Part shown: piece by piece, positions 1-9,522 of the stretch
Position numbering within the stretch: position 1 is the first letter of the stretch
How the letters are laid out: the number at the start of each line of letters is the position of its first letter
From: ZYF759 sp046297455
GTDB taxonomy: Bacteria > Pseudomonadota > Alphaproteobacteria > Rhizobiales > Rhizobiaceae
DNA length: 64,000 bases
NCBI GenBank assembly: GCA_046297455.1
Contig: JBKBIT010000003.1
Location: forward strand, 124,001 to 188,000
Reading direction: 5' to 3'
The notes under the pieces: model-generated
Database searches by the model: none
Seen by the model: the letters and a program-made list of their open reading frames with translations, nothing else
Told to the model about the DNA's origin: nothing
Program-made: the position numbers and the translations under genes

Positions 1-43
1 GACCGGATTACGGAACCTGCCCGCCGGGGGCGAAGGAGTATTC

Positions 44-202
44 ATGACCAAGATCGTTGCGCTTCTGCTGTTGGGCGCCATGATCGTTCACATCATCCGG
101 CCGCTTGGTCTGCCGGGGCTGAAGAAGCGCGGCGATTTCTGGAAGATCGCCGTGGTGGCGCTCTTCATCATGATGCTGACGGTGCTGATCCGTCCGCAGT
201 AG
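44..202 (+). CDS. Small two-helix membrane protein, function unknown
   Basis: This frame encodes 52 residues from an ATG preceded by GAAGGAG (32-38) at good spacing, which is why I accept such a short gene. Two hydrophobic segments (about residues 4-18 and 34-49) flank a short basic loop containing KKRGD, so an inner-membrane hairpin is likely. No family is recognised. Its last 35 bases overlap the end of the convergent hydrolase gene. It may be the last gene of an operon that starts outside the window. Confidence 0.6.
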   Translation: MTKIVALLLLGAMIVHIIRPLGLPGLKKRGDFWKIAVVALFIMMLTVLIRPQ

Positions 203-917
203 CGGCTTCGTCCAGGACGAAGGGCAGGAGATGTTTCGCCCAGGCGTCGTAGCCGGCCGCCGATGCATGGAAGCCATCACGCGAAAAGCCCGCCTGGGGG
301 TCTTCGACGGGTAGGCGGGTGGCCGTGATGGCACCGCGTTCCGCACAAAGCCTTTCGCCGACGCGATTGACGATCCGCGCCCTGATCTCCAGCACGCGCG
401 CGAGCAGGGAGGGAAGTGCGGGCACACGTGTCATCTCGATGACCGGCGACCACAGCACCAGCGCTTCGGGCCATTTGGCGCGCACCGCATATAACAACCC
501 GCCGAATTCGGCCTTGAAGCGGCGTGCCGTGTGAAAGTTCTTCATGTCGTTGGTGCCGACGGCAAGGACGATGTGGGTCCAGGACTCTGGCGCCAGATTG
601 GGGACCACGAAATCACGCAGTTGGCCGGCAGTCGCCGAATTGAACCCGGCCGCTCGCCATTCGACAGGTCTTCCCGTGCGCTCGGAAACGAGTGCCGCGA
701 GCCGTGCGGCCAGTCCGTCCTCGGTGCTTCCGACCCCGACCGAGGCTGCCGAGGAATCGCCGATAACCAGGAGGTTGAAGGGCTCGCCCGCGCCGGCAAT
801 GCGATGCAGGACGCGGCCTTCCGCCGGCAGCATGCGTTCGGTCTTCAGCCGCACGCTGATGCCCTGCCAGACATAGACGGGGAAGGCGAGCCAGGAGAGG
901 ATGGATTGGAGGAGCAT
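168..917 (-). CDS. SGNH/GDSL-family hydrolase
   Basis: The product has 249 residues and the SGNH esterase blocks in order: GDSSAASVG near residue 53 (nucleophile Ser), GTND near residue 121 (block III) and DGFH near residue 215 (catalytic Asp-His pair). A hydrophobic N-terminus (residues 1-18) suggests a membrane anchor or signal sequence, so it probably acts in the periplasm on an ester of lipid, sugar or peptidoglycan. The substrate cannot be read from the sequence. It lies 64 bp downstream of the aldolase gene on the same strand and could be co-transcribed with it. Confidence 0.75.
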   Translation of the reverse strand: MLLQSILSWLAFPVYVWQGISVRLKTERMLPAEGRVLHRIAGAGEPFNLLVIGDSSAASVGVGSTEDGLAARLAALVSERTGRPVEWRAAGFNSATAGQLRDFVVPNLAPESWTHIVLAVGTNDMKNFHTARRFKAEFGGLLYAVRAKWPEALVLWSPVIEMTRVPALPSLLARVLEIRARIVNRVGERLCAERGAITATRLPVEDPQAGFSRDGFHASAAGYDAWAKHLLPFVLDEAATADGSAPSAS

Positions 918-981
918 GCGGCCGGTTTACAGCCGCAGCTCCGAAAGGTGAAGGGCAGACGCCTTTCCGCGAGGTCGAGCC

Positions 982-1881
982 TCAGCGGGCGCGAGAGGCC
1001 TCGAAGATCGAATCGATCGCCTCGGCAAGGGCGGCGTCGAATTCTGCGTCGCTCTGCTGGGCCGAAAGGCCCTCTGTGAGCGCGCGCGAAAAGCTGGCGA
1101 TCATGCCCTCGTTCTGCATGAGCTTGGCGTTTGCTTCGTCGCGCGAATAGCCGCCCGACAGCGCGACCACGCGCATGACGCGCGGATCGTCGATCAGCGG
1201 CTTGTAGAGGTTCGCCTTCTCCGGCAGCGTGAGCTTGAGCATGATCTGCTTGCCGGCTGGCACCTTGTCTAGGTGCTTTGTGATCTCGGCGAGCAGGATG
1301 TCTTCGGCCTCCGCCTTGTCGGCGATCGAGATCGTGACCTCCGGTTCGATGATCGGCACGAGGCCGTGGGCGAGGATCTGGTTGCCGACTTCGAACTGCT
1401 GGGCAACGATGGCCTCAATACCCTTGGGGTTGGCGGCATCGATGACCGAACGCATCTTGGTGCCGAACACGCCCTTGGCGACCGCGCGCTTCAGGAGCAT
1501 GTCCAGATCGGGCATCGGCTTCATCAGCTTGACGCCGTCATTTTTCTCCGCGAGGCCCTTGTCGACTTTCAGGAAGGGTACGACCCCGCGCTTCTGCCAA
1601 AGATACTCGGCGGTCGGCGTGCCGTCGATGTCGCGGTCCATGGTCTGCTCGAACAGGATCGCGCCCATGACCTTGTCGCCGGTGAAAGCGGGCGACTTGA
1701 TGATGCGTGCGCGCATCTGGTGGATCAGATCGAACATCTCCGCCTCGTTCGACCAGGCGCCTTCCTCGACGCCGTAGAGCTTGAGCGCCTTGGGCGTTGA
1801 GCCACCCGACTGGTCGAGCGCGGCAATGAAGCCGTCCTTGTTTGCAGCCTGCGCGGCCATGGCGTCGCGGTGTTCGCTCAT
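982..1881 (-). CDS. fba: Fructose-bisphosphate aldolase, class I
   Basis: The enzyme cleaves fructose 1,6-bisphosphate into two triose phosphates in the cytosol by a Schiff-base mechanism. The 299-residue product matches the bacterial class I type known from Staphylococcus Fda: GFIAALDQSGGSTPKAL near the N-terminus, FLKVDKGL, IIEPEV and the MLKLT segment expected to hold the Schiff-base lysine. No class II zinc motif is present. Two consecutive ATGs occur. GGAGG sits 3 nt before the first and 6 nt before the second, so I prefer the second (MSEH). It lies downstream of pgk, as in many rhizobia, and should serve mostly gluconeogenesis. Confidence 0.9.
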   Translation of the reverse strand: MSEHRDAMAAQAANKDGFIAALDQSGGSTPKALKLYGVEEGAWSNEAEMFDLIHQMRARIIKSPAFTGDKVMGAILFEQTMDRDIDGTPTAEYLWQKRGVVPFLKVDKGLAEKNDGVKLMKPMPDLDMLLKRAVAKGVFGTKMRSVIDAANPKGIEAIVAQQFEVGNQILAHGLVPIIEPEVTISIADKAEAEDILLAEITKHLDKVPAGKQIMLKLTLPEKANLYKPLIDDPRVMRVVALSGGYSRDEANAKLMQNEGMIASFSRALTEGLSAQQSDAEFDAALAEAIDSIFEASRAR

Positions 1882-1922
1882 CATCTACCTCCGGAAAAAA
1901 CGCTGCACCGCGCATAGCAGAA

Positions 1923-1952
1923 GGCGCGCGGAAGCGAAACTTCGCGCGCGCC
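1923..1952 (-). other. Strong GC-rich stem-loop between pgk and fba
   Basis: The arms are GGCGCGCG-GAAG and CTTC-G-CGCGCGCC around a CGAAA loop, giving 12 base pairs with one bulged G. It lies after the pgk stop and before the fba ribosome-binding site. In the transcribed direction it is followed by TTCTGC rather than a T-run. It may be an attenuator or an mRNA stability element rather than a full terminator. Confidence 0.4.
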
Positions 1953-1985
1953 AGTCGAATCGATTAATGTCGGAGAATCCGCAGT

Positions 1986-3179
<1,194 letters not shown>

Positions 3180-3266
3180 CTGCTCTGTCTCCCGCTTGCG
3201 TCGGGGCGGACAATAGTCGGGCAGCGGCAAACCGCAAGTCCGGGAAAAAGCTGTTGCCCGGCCTGT

Positions 3267-5156
3267 TCAGCCGGTCTTTGTTTCTTGCGTGTCGCTCGGT
3301 GCCCGCTGATCAGGTTGCGATCCAGCAGTAGCCTGGCCGTCGGAAGGCATTTCGGCGTCGGATCGTTTGCCCTTGAGCCCCCGCCGCAGCGTTGCGAGCA
3401 GGTCACGCGGACTGAGGAACAAAGGTATCCTGGGCTGCGACGTTTCGGGTTCCAGAGACACGCCAGCCGAAACCACCGTACCGGTATCGTTTACCTCCCG
3501 CACGATAAGTTCCACAGGACCCACTGCCACGCGGTCGGCATATTCTGCGCGCCCGCCCAAGCGCGCCGACATCAACTCCCCGATCGTCATTTCGTCCTCG
3601 CCGTCGCGTAAGGCGGGACCGTATGCAGCCTCCAAATCGCGTGCTGGCCGCGAAGGATCGATGGTGAAGGACCCGAAGAACTCTGCATCGTCGCCTTCCA
3701 CCACGGCCGGGCTTGCGAAAAGCCGATCAAGCAAATGCGGATAGCGTGACGAAATGAAGAGATAGACATAGTCGCCTGCCCGTAATCGCCCCGCATACTG
3801 ATACCGCATCGACTGTCCGTCGCGTACCACGAGCGAGGGGCGCGCCCATCGCGGGATCCGCTCTCCCTTGGCGACGGGGCTGTTTGGTACCACGCGATAA
3901 ACAAGCAGTTCATGGTGTGCCGTGCCTGGCAGTTCCAGCTCTACCTTTTCGACAGGTCCGATACGCGGGGGGACGATGAGGCCGAGCCGCCTGGCAAGAG
4001 GGGCAATCGTCCAGCCCTGGACGATCAGCGACACAAGCACGATGATGAAGGCTGCGTTGAAGAAGGTCGTGGCGTTTTCCAGCCCAGCCACCAGAGGCAA
4101 TATCGCTAGAAGTATCGACACGGCCCCGCGCAAGCCGACCCATGAGACGAATGCTGTTTCTGCTCGCTGGAACTTATAGGGAAGAAGGCAGAGCCAGACC
4201 GCGGCCGGACGCGCGATGAAGATCAGTACCAGTGCCAGCGCGACGGCCGGCACCACGATAGCAGGAAACTGGGACGGTGTAGCAAGCAGCCCCAGGATCA
4301 GGAATATAGTGATCTGAGCCAGCCAGGTCATGCCTTCCTGGAAAGGGCGAAAAGCCGGCGCGGCACGCATCTGTCGGTTACCGGCATAAAGACCGGCAAC
4401 ATAGGCAGCCAGGAATCCGCTACCGCCGATCGCGCCGGTGACGGCAAACACGAGCAGCGCCAGAGCGATGACAAAAATCGGCATGAGACCGCGCTCCATA
4501 CGGATGCGATTGACAAGGCCGACAATCATCATGCCGCCCAGAAGACCTGCAGCCAGGCCTATGCCCATCTGCATGACGAACAGGATCAAGATGGTGGTGC
4601 CGACGTTTTCGATCTGTGCGCCAGTGGCGACCATCTCGACCAGGACTATGGTCAAGAAAATGGCCATGGGATCGTTCGATCCCGATTCGATCTCTAGCGT
4701 GGAGCGAACCTTCTCGCGGATGCGGATACCGCCAATTCGCAGCAGGAAGAAGACGGCCGCGGCATCGGTCGAACCTACAATTGCGCCCAGTAGAAATGCT
4801 TCCGTCCAGGAAAGGCCCAAGAGGTAGCGCGCCGCAATGCCAAAAACGGCCGCGGTTATCACCACGCCCAACGTGGCCAGCGTGACCGCGGGATATGCCG
4901 CCTGGCGGAAGGATTGGAGCGAGGTGCCGAATCCGGAATCGAACAGGATGACGGCAAGCGCCAGGCTGCCGATGAAATAGGCCACGTTGGCGTTGTCGAA
5001 ATTGATGCCGAGCCCATCGACCCCGGCGATGAGGCCGATGCCCAGGAAGATGAGCAGCAAGGGTGCGCCAAGCCGAAAGGCGAGAAGGCTTGAAAAGGCG
5101 GCGACCAGCACGAGCACCGTGCCGATCAGCGTCGCCAGATACACCCCCTCGATCAT
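3267..5156 (-). CDS. nhaP2: Potassium/proton antiporter, NhaP2/CvrA type
   Basis: This is an inner-membrane monovalent cation/proton antiporter of the CPA1 family. The first ~385 residues form about 12-13 membrane helices, including the ion-site segments GSTDAAAVFF and ESGSNDPMA and the WVGLRGAVSILLA helix. They are followed by a TrkA-C-like cytosolic domain (about 395-480) and a CorC/HlyC-like domain (about 490-580), the architecture of NhaP2. The tail is hydrophilic. The MIEGVYLAT start follows GGGAAGG at suitable spacing; the frame stays open upstream without a better site. Its position between pgk and gap is unusual for a glycolytic cluster. It may help pH or K+ homeostasis. Confidence 0.9.
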   Translation of the reverse strand: MIEGVYLATLIGTVLVLVAAFSSLLAFRLGAPLLLIFLGIGLIAGVDGLGINFDNANVAYFIGSLALAVILFDSGFGTSLQSFRQAAYPAVTLATLGVVITAAVFGIAARYLLGLSWTEAFLLGAIVGSTDAAAVFFLLRIGGIRIREKVRSTLEIESGSNDPMAIFLTIVLVEMVATGAQIENVGTTILILFVMQMGIGLAAGLLGGMMIVGLVNRIRMERGLMPIFVIALALLVFAVTGAIGGSGFLAAYVAGLYAGNRQMRAAPAFRPFQEGMTWLAQITIFLILGLLATPSQFPAIVVPAVALALVLIFIARPAAVWLCLLPYKFQRAETAFVSWVGLRGAVSILLAILPLVAGLENATTFFNAAFIIVLVSLIVQGWTIAPLARRLGLIVPPRIGPVEKVELELPGTAHHELLVYRVVPNSPVAKGERIPRWARPSLVVRDGQSMRYQYAGRLRAGDYVYLFISSRYPHLLDRLFASPAVVEGDDAEFFGSFTIDPSRPARDLEAAYGPALRDGEDEMTIGELMSARLGGRAEYADRVAVGPVELIVREVNDTGTVVSAGVSLEPETSQPRIPLFLSPRDLLATLRRGLKGKRSDAEMPSDGQATAGSQPDQRAPSDTQETKTG

Positions 5157-5338
5157 CCGCTGCCTTCCCCTTTTCGTGTTCCTCCCGAAACGGTGGGTCG
5201 CCTCCCATGCGGGGCCTCTGGCTGCCGGCCGACACACAATTTGCCGCCGCGGAGCGGCCACGGCGCCGCAGACTTCCCGGTCGACAAGAATTGAGTGCCC
5301 GCCAGACGGGCGCCACGACTGTAAGCTTAATCTAGGTA

Positions 5339-5368
5339 AAGAAAACGCCCGGTTAAAGCCGGGCGTTT
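5339..5368 (-). terminator. Rho-independent terminator after gap
   Basis: A perfect 10-bp stem, AAACGCCCGG (5343-5352) and CCGGGCGTTT (5359-5368), with a 6-nt loop. In the gap direction the stem runs into TTTTC. It lies 33 bp past the gap stop codon and separates gap from the antiporter gene. Confidence 0.85.
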
Positions 5369-5400
5369 CGGTAACTCGCTTTTGCGCTAGGACTGGACGA

Positions 5401-6408
5401 TCAGATCGTCTTGGCCAGTGCAACTGCCGTGTCGGCCATGCGGTTCGAGAAACCCCACTCGTTGTCATACCAGGTCAGGATACGGCAAAGGGTTCCTTCC
5501 ATGACCTTCGTCTGGTCCATGTGGAAGACGGACGAGTGAGGGTCGTGGTTGAAATCGGAGGAAACGAGCTTCTCGTCGGTGTAGCCCAAAATCCCCTTCA
5601 GCTTGCCATCTGCCGCTGAACGGATCGCATCGTTGATCTCTTCGACCGACGTGGCGCGCTTGGCTTCGAAAGTGAGGTCGACGACCGAGACGTTGGGGGT
5701 CGGCACGCGGATGGCAACGCCGTCGAGCTTGCCCTTGAGTTCCGGCAGCACGAGACCGACAGCCTTTGCCGCGCCGGTTGAGGTCGGGATCATCGACAGT
5801 GCTGCAGCACGCGCCCGGTATAGATCCTTGTGCATGGTGTCGAGCGTCGGCTGGTCGCCCGTATAGGCGTGGATCGTCGTCATGAAGCCCTTCTCGATAC
5901 CGATGGCATCATTCAGGACCTTCGCTACCGGTGCCAGGCAGTTTGTCGTGCAGGAGGCGTTGGAGATGACGATGTGCTCGGACGAAAGCTGGTCGTGATT
6001 GACGCCGTACACCACCGTAAGATCCGCCCCATCGGCGGGCGCGGAAACGATGACGCGTTTGGCACCCGCCTTCAGATGAGCCGATGCCTTTTCCTTCGAA
6101 GTGAAGATGCCCGTGCATTCCAGCACGATATCGATGCCTTCGGCCCCCCAGGGAAGGTTGGCAGGATCGCGTTCGGCATGGACCTTCATCGGGCCGCGGC
6201 CAACATCGATCGTATCGCCCGCCACTTTCACCTCGCCAGGGAAGCGACCGTGTACGGAATCGTAACGCATCAGATGGGCATTGGTCTCGACCGGGCCGAG
6301 ATCGTTGATCGAGACGACCTGGATGTCGGTGCGGCCCGATTCGATGATCGCGCGAAGGATGTTTCGTCCGATGCGGCCGAAACCGTTAATGGCGACTTTG
6401 ACGGTCAT
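5401..6408 (-). CDS. gap: Glyceraldehyde-3-phosphate dehydrogenase, type I
   Basis: The enzyme interconverts glyceraldehyde 3-phosphate and 1,3-bisphosphoglycerate with NAD(P)+ in the cytosol. The 335 residues start with the Rossmann motif INGFGRIGRN. They carry the catalytic ASCTTNC block with C153 as nucleophile, and the C-terminal WYDNEWGFSNRM signature. The ATG follows AGGGGAG at 4-nt spacing. It lies 127 bp downstream of tkt and ends in its own strong terminator, so gap is probably read from tkt or from a promoter in the gap between them. Confidence 0.97.
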   Translation of the reverse strand: MTVKVAINGFGRIGRNILRAIIESGRTDIQVVSINDLGPVETNAHLMRYDSVHGRFPGEVKVAGDTIDVGRGPMKVHAERDPANLPWGAEGIDIVLECTGIFTSKEKASAHLKAGAKRVIVSAPADGADLTVVYGVNHDQLSSEHIVISNASCTTNCLAPVAKVLNDAIGIEKGFMTTIHAYTGDQPTLDTMHKDLYRARAAALSMIPTSTGAAKAVGLVLPELKGKLDGVAIRVPTPNVSVVDLTFEAKRATSVEEINDAIRSAADGKLKGILGYTDEKLVSSDFNHDPHSSVFHMDQTKVMEGTLCRILTWYDNEWGFSNRMADTAVALAKTI

Positions 6409-6535
6409 GTCACTCCCCTGAATGCTGTGGCGCGGACGGATACGTCAGTGCCAGGGCTACATAGCGAGGCCGACCTCACGAATCCAGCGTGGCGGTATCG
6501 TGGACTGCAGGACGGCCTCGATCTGGTCTCACCTC

Positions 6536-8521
6536 TTATCCGAGGCGTGCTGTCGCGGCGGCAACCACCGCTTCAGCCGTGATACCGAAATGTCGGTAAA
6601 GGTCTTCGGCCGGCGCACTGGCGCCAAAACCGTCCATGCCAATGAAGATTCCATCCGAGCCGATGATCCTGTCCCAGCCCTGACGAATGCCGGCTTCAAC
6701 CGCGATGCGTACCGGTGACTCGCCGATGATCGCCTTTCGGTAGTCATCGTCCTGACGCGCAAACAGCTCGAAACACGGAACCGAAACGACGCGGGCAGGG
6801 TGCCCCATCCGTTCCAGTTCGGCGCATGCGGCAACCGCGATCTCCACTTCCGAGCCACTGGCAAAGATGGTCACCTTTGCCTCGTCGCTGGCGCGGACCA
6901 GTTCATAGGCACCAAGCGCGCAGAGATTGTCTTCTTCGTGCTGGGTGCGCACCGCGGCGAGGTTCTGACGAGTCAGGGCGAGGGTCGAAGGCGTTCCCGT
7001 CGACGACAGCGCAATCTGCCAGCATTCGGCCGTCTCCACCGCATCGGCAGGGCGCATTACCAGGTGGTTTGGAATGGCGCGCAGCGCCGCCAGATGCTCG
7101 ACCGGCTGGTGGGTAGGACCGTCTTCGCCAAGACCGATCGAATCGTGGGTCATCACGAAGATCGAACGAATTCCCATCAGCGAGGCAAGTCGCATCGAGG
7201 GGCGGGCATAGTCCGAGAAGACCAGGAAGGTGCCGCCGTAAGGGATGACGCCGCCATGCAGCGCCATGCCGTTCATGGCCGCTGCCATGCCGTGTTCGCG
7301 GATGCCGTAGTAGACGTAGCGCCCGCCATATTCACCGGCAGTGATAGGCTTGGTCTGGCTGGTCTTGGTGTTGTTCGATCCGGTAAGGTCGGCCGACCCG
7401 CCGATCGTATCGGGCAGCACGGCGTTGATCACTTCCAGCGCCATCTCGGACGACTTGCGGGTGGCTACCTTGGGCGCTTCTCCGGCGAGCTTGGCCTTGT
7501 ATTCGACGATTGCCGTATCAAGCGTCTCCGGTAGTTCGCCGCGCATGCGACGTTCGAACTCGCCTCGTGTCTCGGTATCGGCGGCTGCAAGCCGCCCTTC
7601 CCATTCCTTGCGCTCGCGGGCGGAGCGAAGGCCGGCGAGGCGCCAGTCGTCGAGAATGTTCGAGGGGACCTCGAAGGGGGCGGCACTCCAGCTAAGCGCT
7701 GCACGCGCACCCGCGATTTCGTCAGCGCCGAGCGGCGAGCCGTGCGCCTTGGAAGTGCCAACCTTGGTCGGCGCGCCGTAGCCGATCTTCGTCTTGAAGG
7801 CGATCATTGTCGGCCGGTCCGACTGGCGTGCGGCTTCAATGGCAGCCGCGATTGCGTCGGGGTCGTGGCCATCGGCGCGCATCGTGTTCCAGCCCGAAGC
7901 TTCGAAGCGGGCGCACTGGTCCGTCGAGTCCGACAGCGAGACCGGGCCATCGATGGAAATGTCGTTATCGTCCCACATGACGATCAGCTTGTTCAGCTTC
8001 AAGTGGCCCGCGAGCGTGATGGCCTCCTGGCTGATGCCTTCCATCAGACAGCCGTCTCCGGCCAAGACGTAGGTATAGTGGTCGACGAGGTCATCACCGA
8101 ACCGCGCATTCAGGATGCGCTCTGCCAGCGCCATGCCGACCGAATTGCCAAGTCCCTGGCCCAGTGGCCCGGTGGTCGTCTCAATGCCGGCGGCGTGGCC
8201 GTATTCGGGATGGCCCGCCGTCTTCGCACCGAGCTGCCGGAAATTCTTGATCTCTTCGAGCGTCAGATCCTCGTAGCCGAGAAGATAGAGCAGCGAATAG
8301 AGCAGCATGGAACCATGCCCTGCAGACAGCACGAAGCGATCGCGGTCCGGCCAATCGGGCTGCTTGGGATCATGGGTCATGAAACGGGTGAACAGCACAG
8401 TGGCGATGTCCGCCGCGCCCATCGGCAGGCCGGGATGGCCGGATTTGGCCTTCTCGACGGCGTCCATGGAAAGGAAGCGGATCGCGTTCGCCATCCGGTC
8501 GTGTTTTTCGCGTGAGGTCAT
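6536..8521 (-). CDS. tkt: Transketolase
   Basis: This thiamine-diphosphate enzyme moves two-carbon units between sugar phosphates in the pentose phosphate pathway. The product is 661 residues. It shows the N-terminal SGHPGLPMGAADIA block, the ThDP-binding GDGCLMEGISQEA motif, a transketolase pyrimidine-binding domain with GIREHGMAAAMNG, and the C-terminal domain. The MTSREKHDRM start fits homologs; an upstream-open 29-residue extension has no family support. A candidate promoter faces this gene at 8604-8631. Its cofactor links it loosely to the thiamine genes nearby. Confidence 0.96.
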   Translation of the reverse strand: MTSREKHDRMANAIRFLSMDAVEKAKSGHPGLPMGAADIATVLFTRFMTHDPKQPDWPDRDRFVLSAGHGSMLLYSLLYLLGYEDLTLEEIKNFRQLGAKTAGHPEYGHAAGIETTTGPLGQGLGNSVGMALAERILNARFGDDLVDHYTYVLAGDGCLMEGISQEAITLAGHLKLNKLIVMWDDNDISIDGPVSLSDSTDQCARFEASGWNTMRADGHDPDAIAAAIEAARQSDRPTMIAFKTKIGYGAPTKVGTSKAHGSPLGADEIAGARAALSWSAAPFEVPSNILDDWRLAGLRSARERKEWEGRLAAADTETRGEFERRMRGELPETLDTAIVEYKAKLAGEAPKVATRKSSEMALEVINAVLPDTIGGSADLTGSNNTKTSQTKPITAGEYGGRYVYYGIREHGMAAAMNGMALHGGVIPYGGTFLVFSDYARPSMRLASLMGIRSIFVMTHDSIGLGEDGPTHQPVEHLAALRAIPNHLVMRPADAVETAECWQIALSSTGTPSTLALTRQNLAAVRTQHEEDNLCALGAYELVRASDEAKVTIFASGSEVEIAVAACAELERMGHPARVVSVPCFELFARQDDDYRKAIIGESPVRIAVEAGIRQGWDRIIGSDGIFIGMDGFGASAPAEDLYRHFGITAEAVVAAATARLG

Positions 8522-8603
8522 GGGGTCTCGCTGGGAATTTCGCTGGCTGGATATGGCGCCGGGCGCTGGGCTTGGCGGACGTGGCTGCCGGAAATGCTGG
8601 CGA

Positions 8604-8631
8604 CACATAGCAGTTGGCGCGTGCGAGTCAA
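8604..8631 (-). promoter_or_regulatory. Candidate promoter for tkt
   Basis: Reading toward tkt, TTGACT and TATGTG are 16 bp apart. The -35 lies inside the 12-mer GGCTTTGTTGAC, which recurs in the opposite direction at 8711-8722. The tkt start codon is about 80 bp downstream. Confidence 0.4.
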
Positions 8632-8722
8632 CAAAGCCGAAGCCTCGTTTGCCGCGCTTTCCAGCGCCTTATTTCGTCGCGCTTGCAAGCTTTGCCGGGG
8701 ATAGATGGCGGGCTTTGTTGAC
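8627..8722. repeat. 12-bp inverted repeat flanking the tkt/zapA divergent promoters
   Basis: GTCAACAAAGCC (8627-8638) and its exact reverse complement GGCTTTGTTGAC (8711-8722) are 72 bp apart. Each copy overlaps the -35 of one outward-facing promoter. They may be an operator pair or simply two similar promoters. Confidence 0.5.
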
Positions 8723-8747
8723 GCAGGCTTAAGGCGGCGCCTAATGT
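8718..8747 (+). promoter_or_regulatory. Candidate promoter for the DUF4164-zapA operon
   Basis: TTGACG (8718-8723) and TAATGT (8742-8747) are separated by 18 bp, with the first gene starting 23 bp after the -10. The -35 lies at the end of the repeated 12-mer GGCTTTGTTGAC. Confidence 0.45.
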
Positions 8748-8770
8748 TTCGCAGATAAAGCCTTCCGAAC

Positions 8771-9082
8771 ATGGCCGATTCGGCGCTGGACAGGCCGGAA
8801 CCGAAGATGATGACCGGTGAAGTCACCCTCAAGGAAGCGATCGCGCGTCTTGGAAAGGCCATGGAGGCTCTTGAGGACGCCGTCTCCGCGCGCCTTGAGC
8901 ACGATCAGGATTACATGGAAGCTGAGGCCGAAGTTCAGCGGATGAACGCCGACCGGGCACGACTGGCCCAGGAACTGGACGGCGCGGAAGCCCGCAGCGA
9001 ACGGCTTCAGGAGGTCAACCGAGAGGTGTCGCGTCGGTTGGTGACGGCGATGGAGACCATCCGCGCAGTGCTGGACAGGTAG
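8771..9082 (+). CDS. DUF4164-family coiled-coil protein
   Basis: The product has 103 residues and is almost entirely charged heptad-like helix (ALEDAVSARLEHDQDYMEA, LAQELDGAEARSERLQEVN), typical of the small DUF4164 proteins encoded just upstream of zapA in Rhizobiales. There is no signal or membrane segment, so it is cytosolic. It lies 7 bp from zapA on the same strand, which suggests translational coupling and a role connected to the division ring. That role is inferred from context only. Confidence 0.7.
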   Translation: MADSALDRPEPKMMTGEVTLKEAIARLGKAMEALEDAVSARLEHDQDYMEAEAEVQRMNADRARLAQELDGAEARSERLQEVNREVSRRLVTAMETIRAVLDR

Positions 9083-9089
9083 AACGCAT

Positions 9090-9479
9090 ATGGCTCAGGT
9101 TACGGTCACGATCGACGGCAAAGCCTATCGCATGGCCTGCGATGAAGGGCAGGAGGAACACCTCATCGATCTGGCCGCCCGATTTGACCGCTATGTCGGC
9201 CATTTGCGCGACTCCTTCGGGGAGATCGGCGATCAAAGGCTGACCGTCATGGCCGGCGTGATGGTGGTCGATGAACTGGTCGAACTGCAGAAGCGCATGA
9301 AGGGAATGGAGAGCGAGATCGCCACGCTCCGCAAGACACGCGACGATGCGCTGATGAAGGCCGACAAGAACGATGCTGCGCTTACGGGCGCGCTATCGAC
9401 GTTGGCCGGACGCATGGAAGCGTTGGCCGACCGTATCAATGCCGGACCCGCACGGGATGCTGACACCGCACCTAATTGA
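9090..9479 (+). CDS. zapA: Cell division protein ZapA
   Basis: ZapA binds FtsZ and promotes bundling of filaments at the division site. The 129-residue product has the short N-terminal globular part (VTVTIDGKAYRMACDEGQEE, then LAARFDRYV) and a long C-terminal coiled coil from about residue 65. It is co-directional with and 7 bp after the DUF4164 gene. In many proteobacteria a 6S RNA gene follows zapA; here only 43 bp separate it from the convergent ABC-F gene, so no 6S RNA fits. Confidence 0.88.
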   Translation: MAQVTVTIDGKAYRMACDEGQEEHLIDLAARFDRYVGHLRDSFGEIGDQRLTVMAGVMVVDELVELQKRMKGMESEIATLRKTRDDALMKADKNDAALTGALSTLAGRMEALADRINAGPARDADTAPN

Positions 9480-9522
9480 AGCGCCTGTGACCCGGAGCGC
9501 GCGTGGATAGACGAACAACGAT

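Noticed and set aside
9480..9522. 6S RNA gene expected after zapA
   Set aside because: The gap to the convergent ABC-F gene is only 43 bp, far too short for a 6S RNA. A small GGATAGA/TCTATCC dyad there overlaps the ABC-F stop and is too weak to call.
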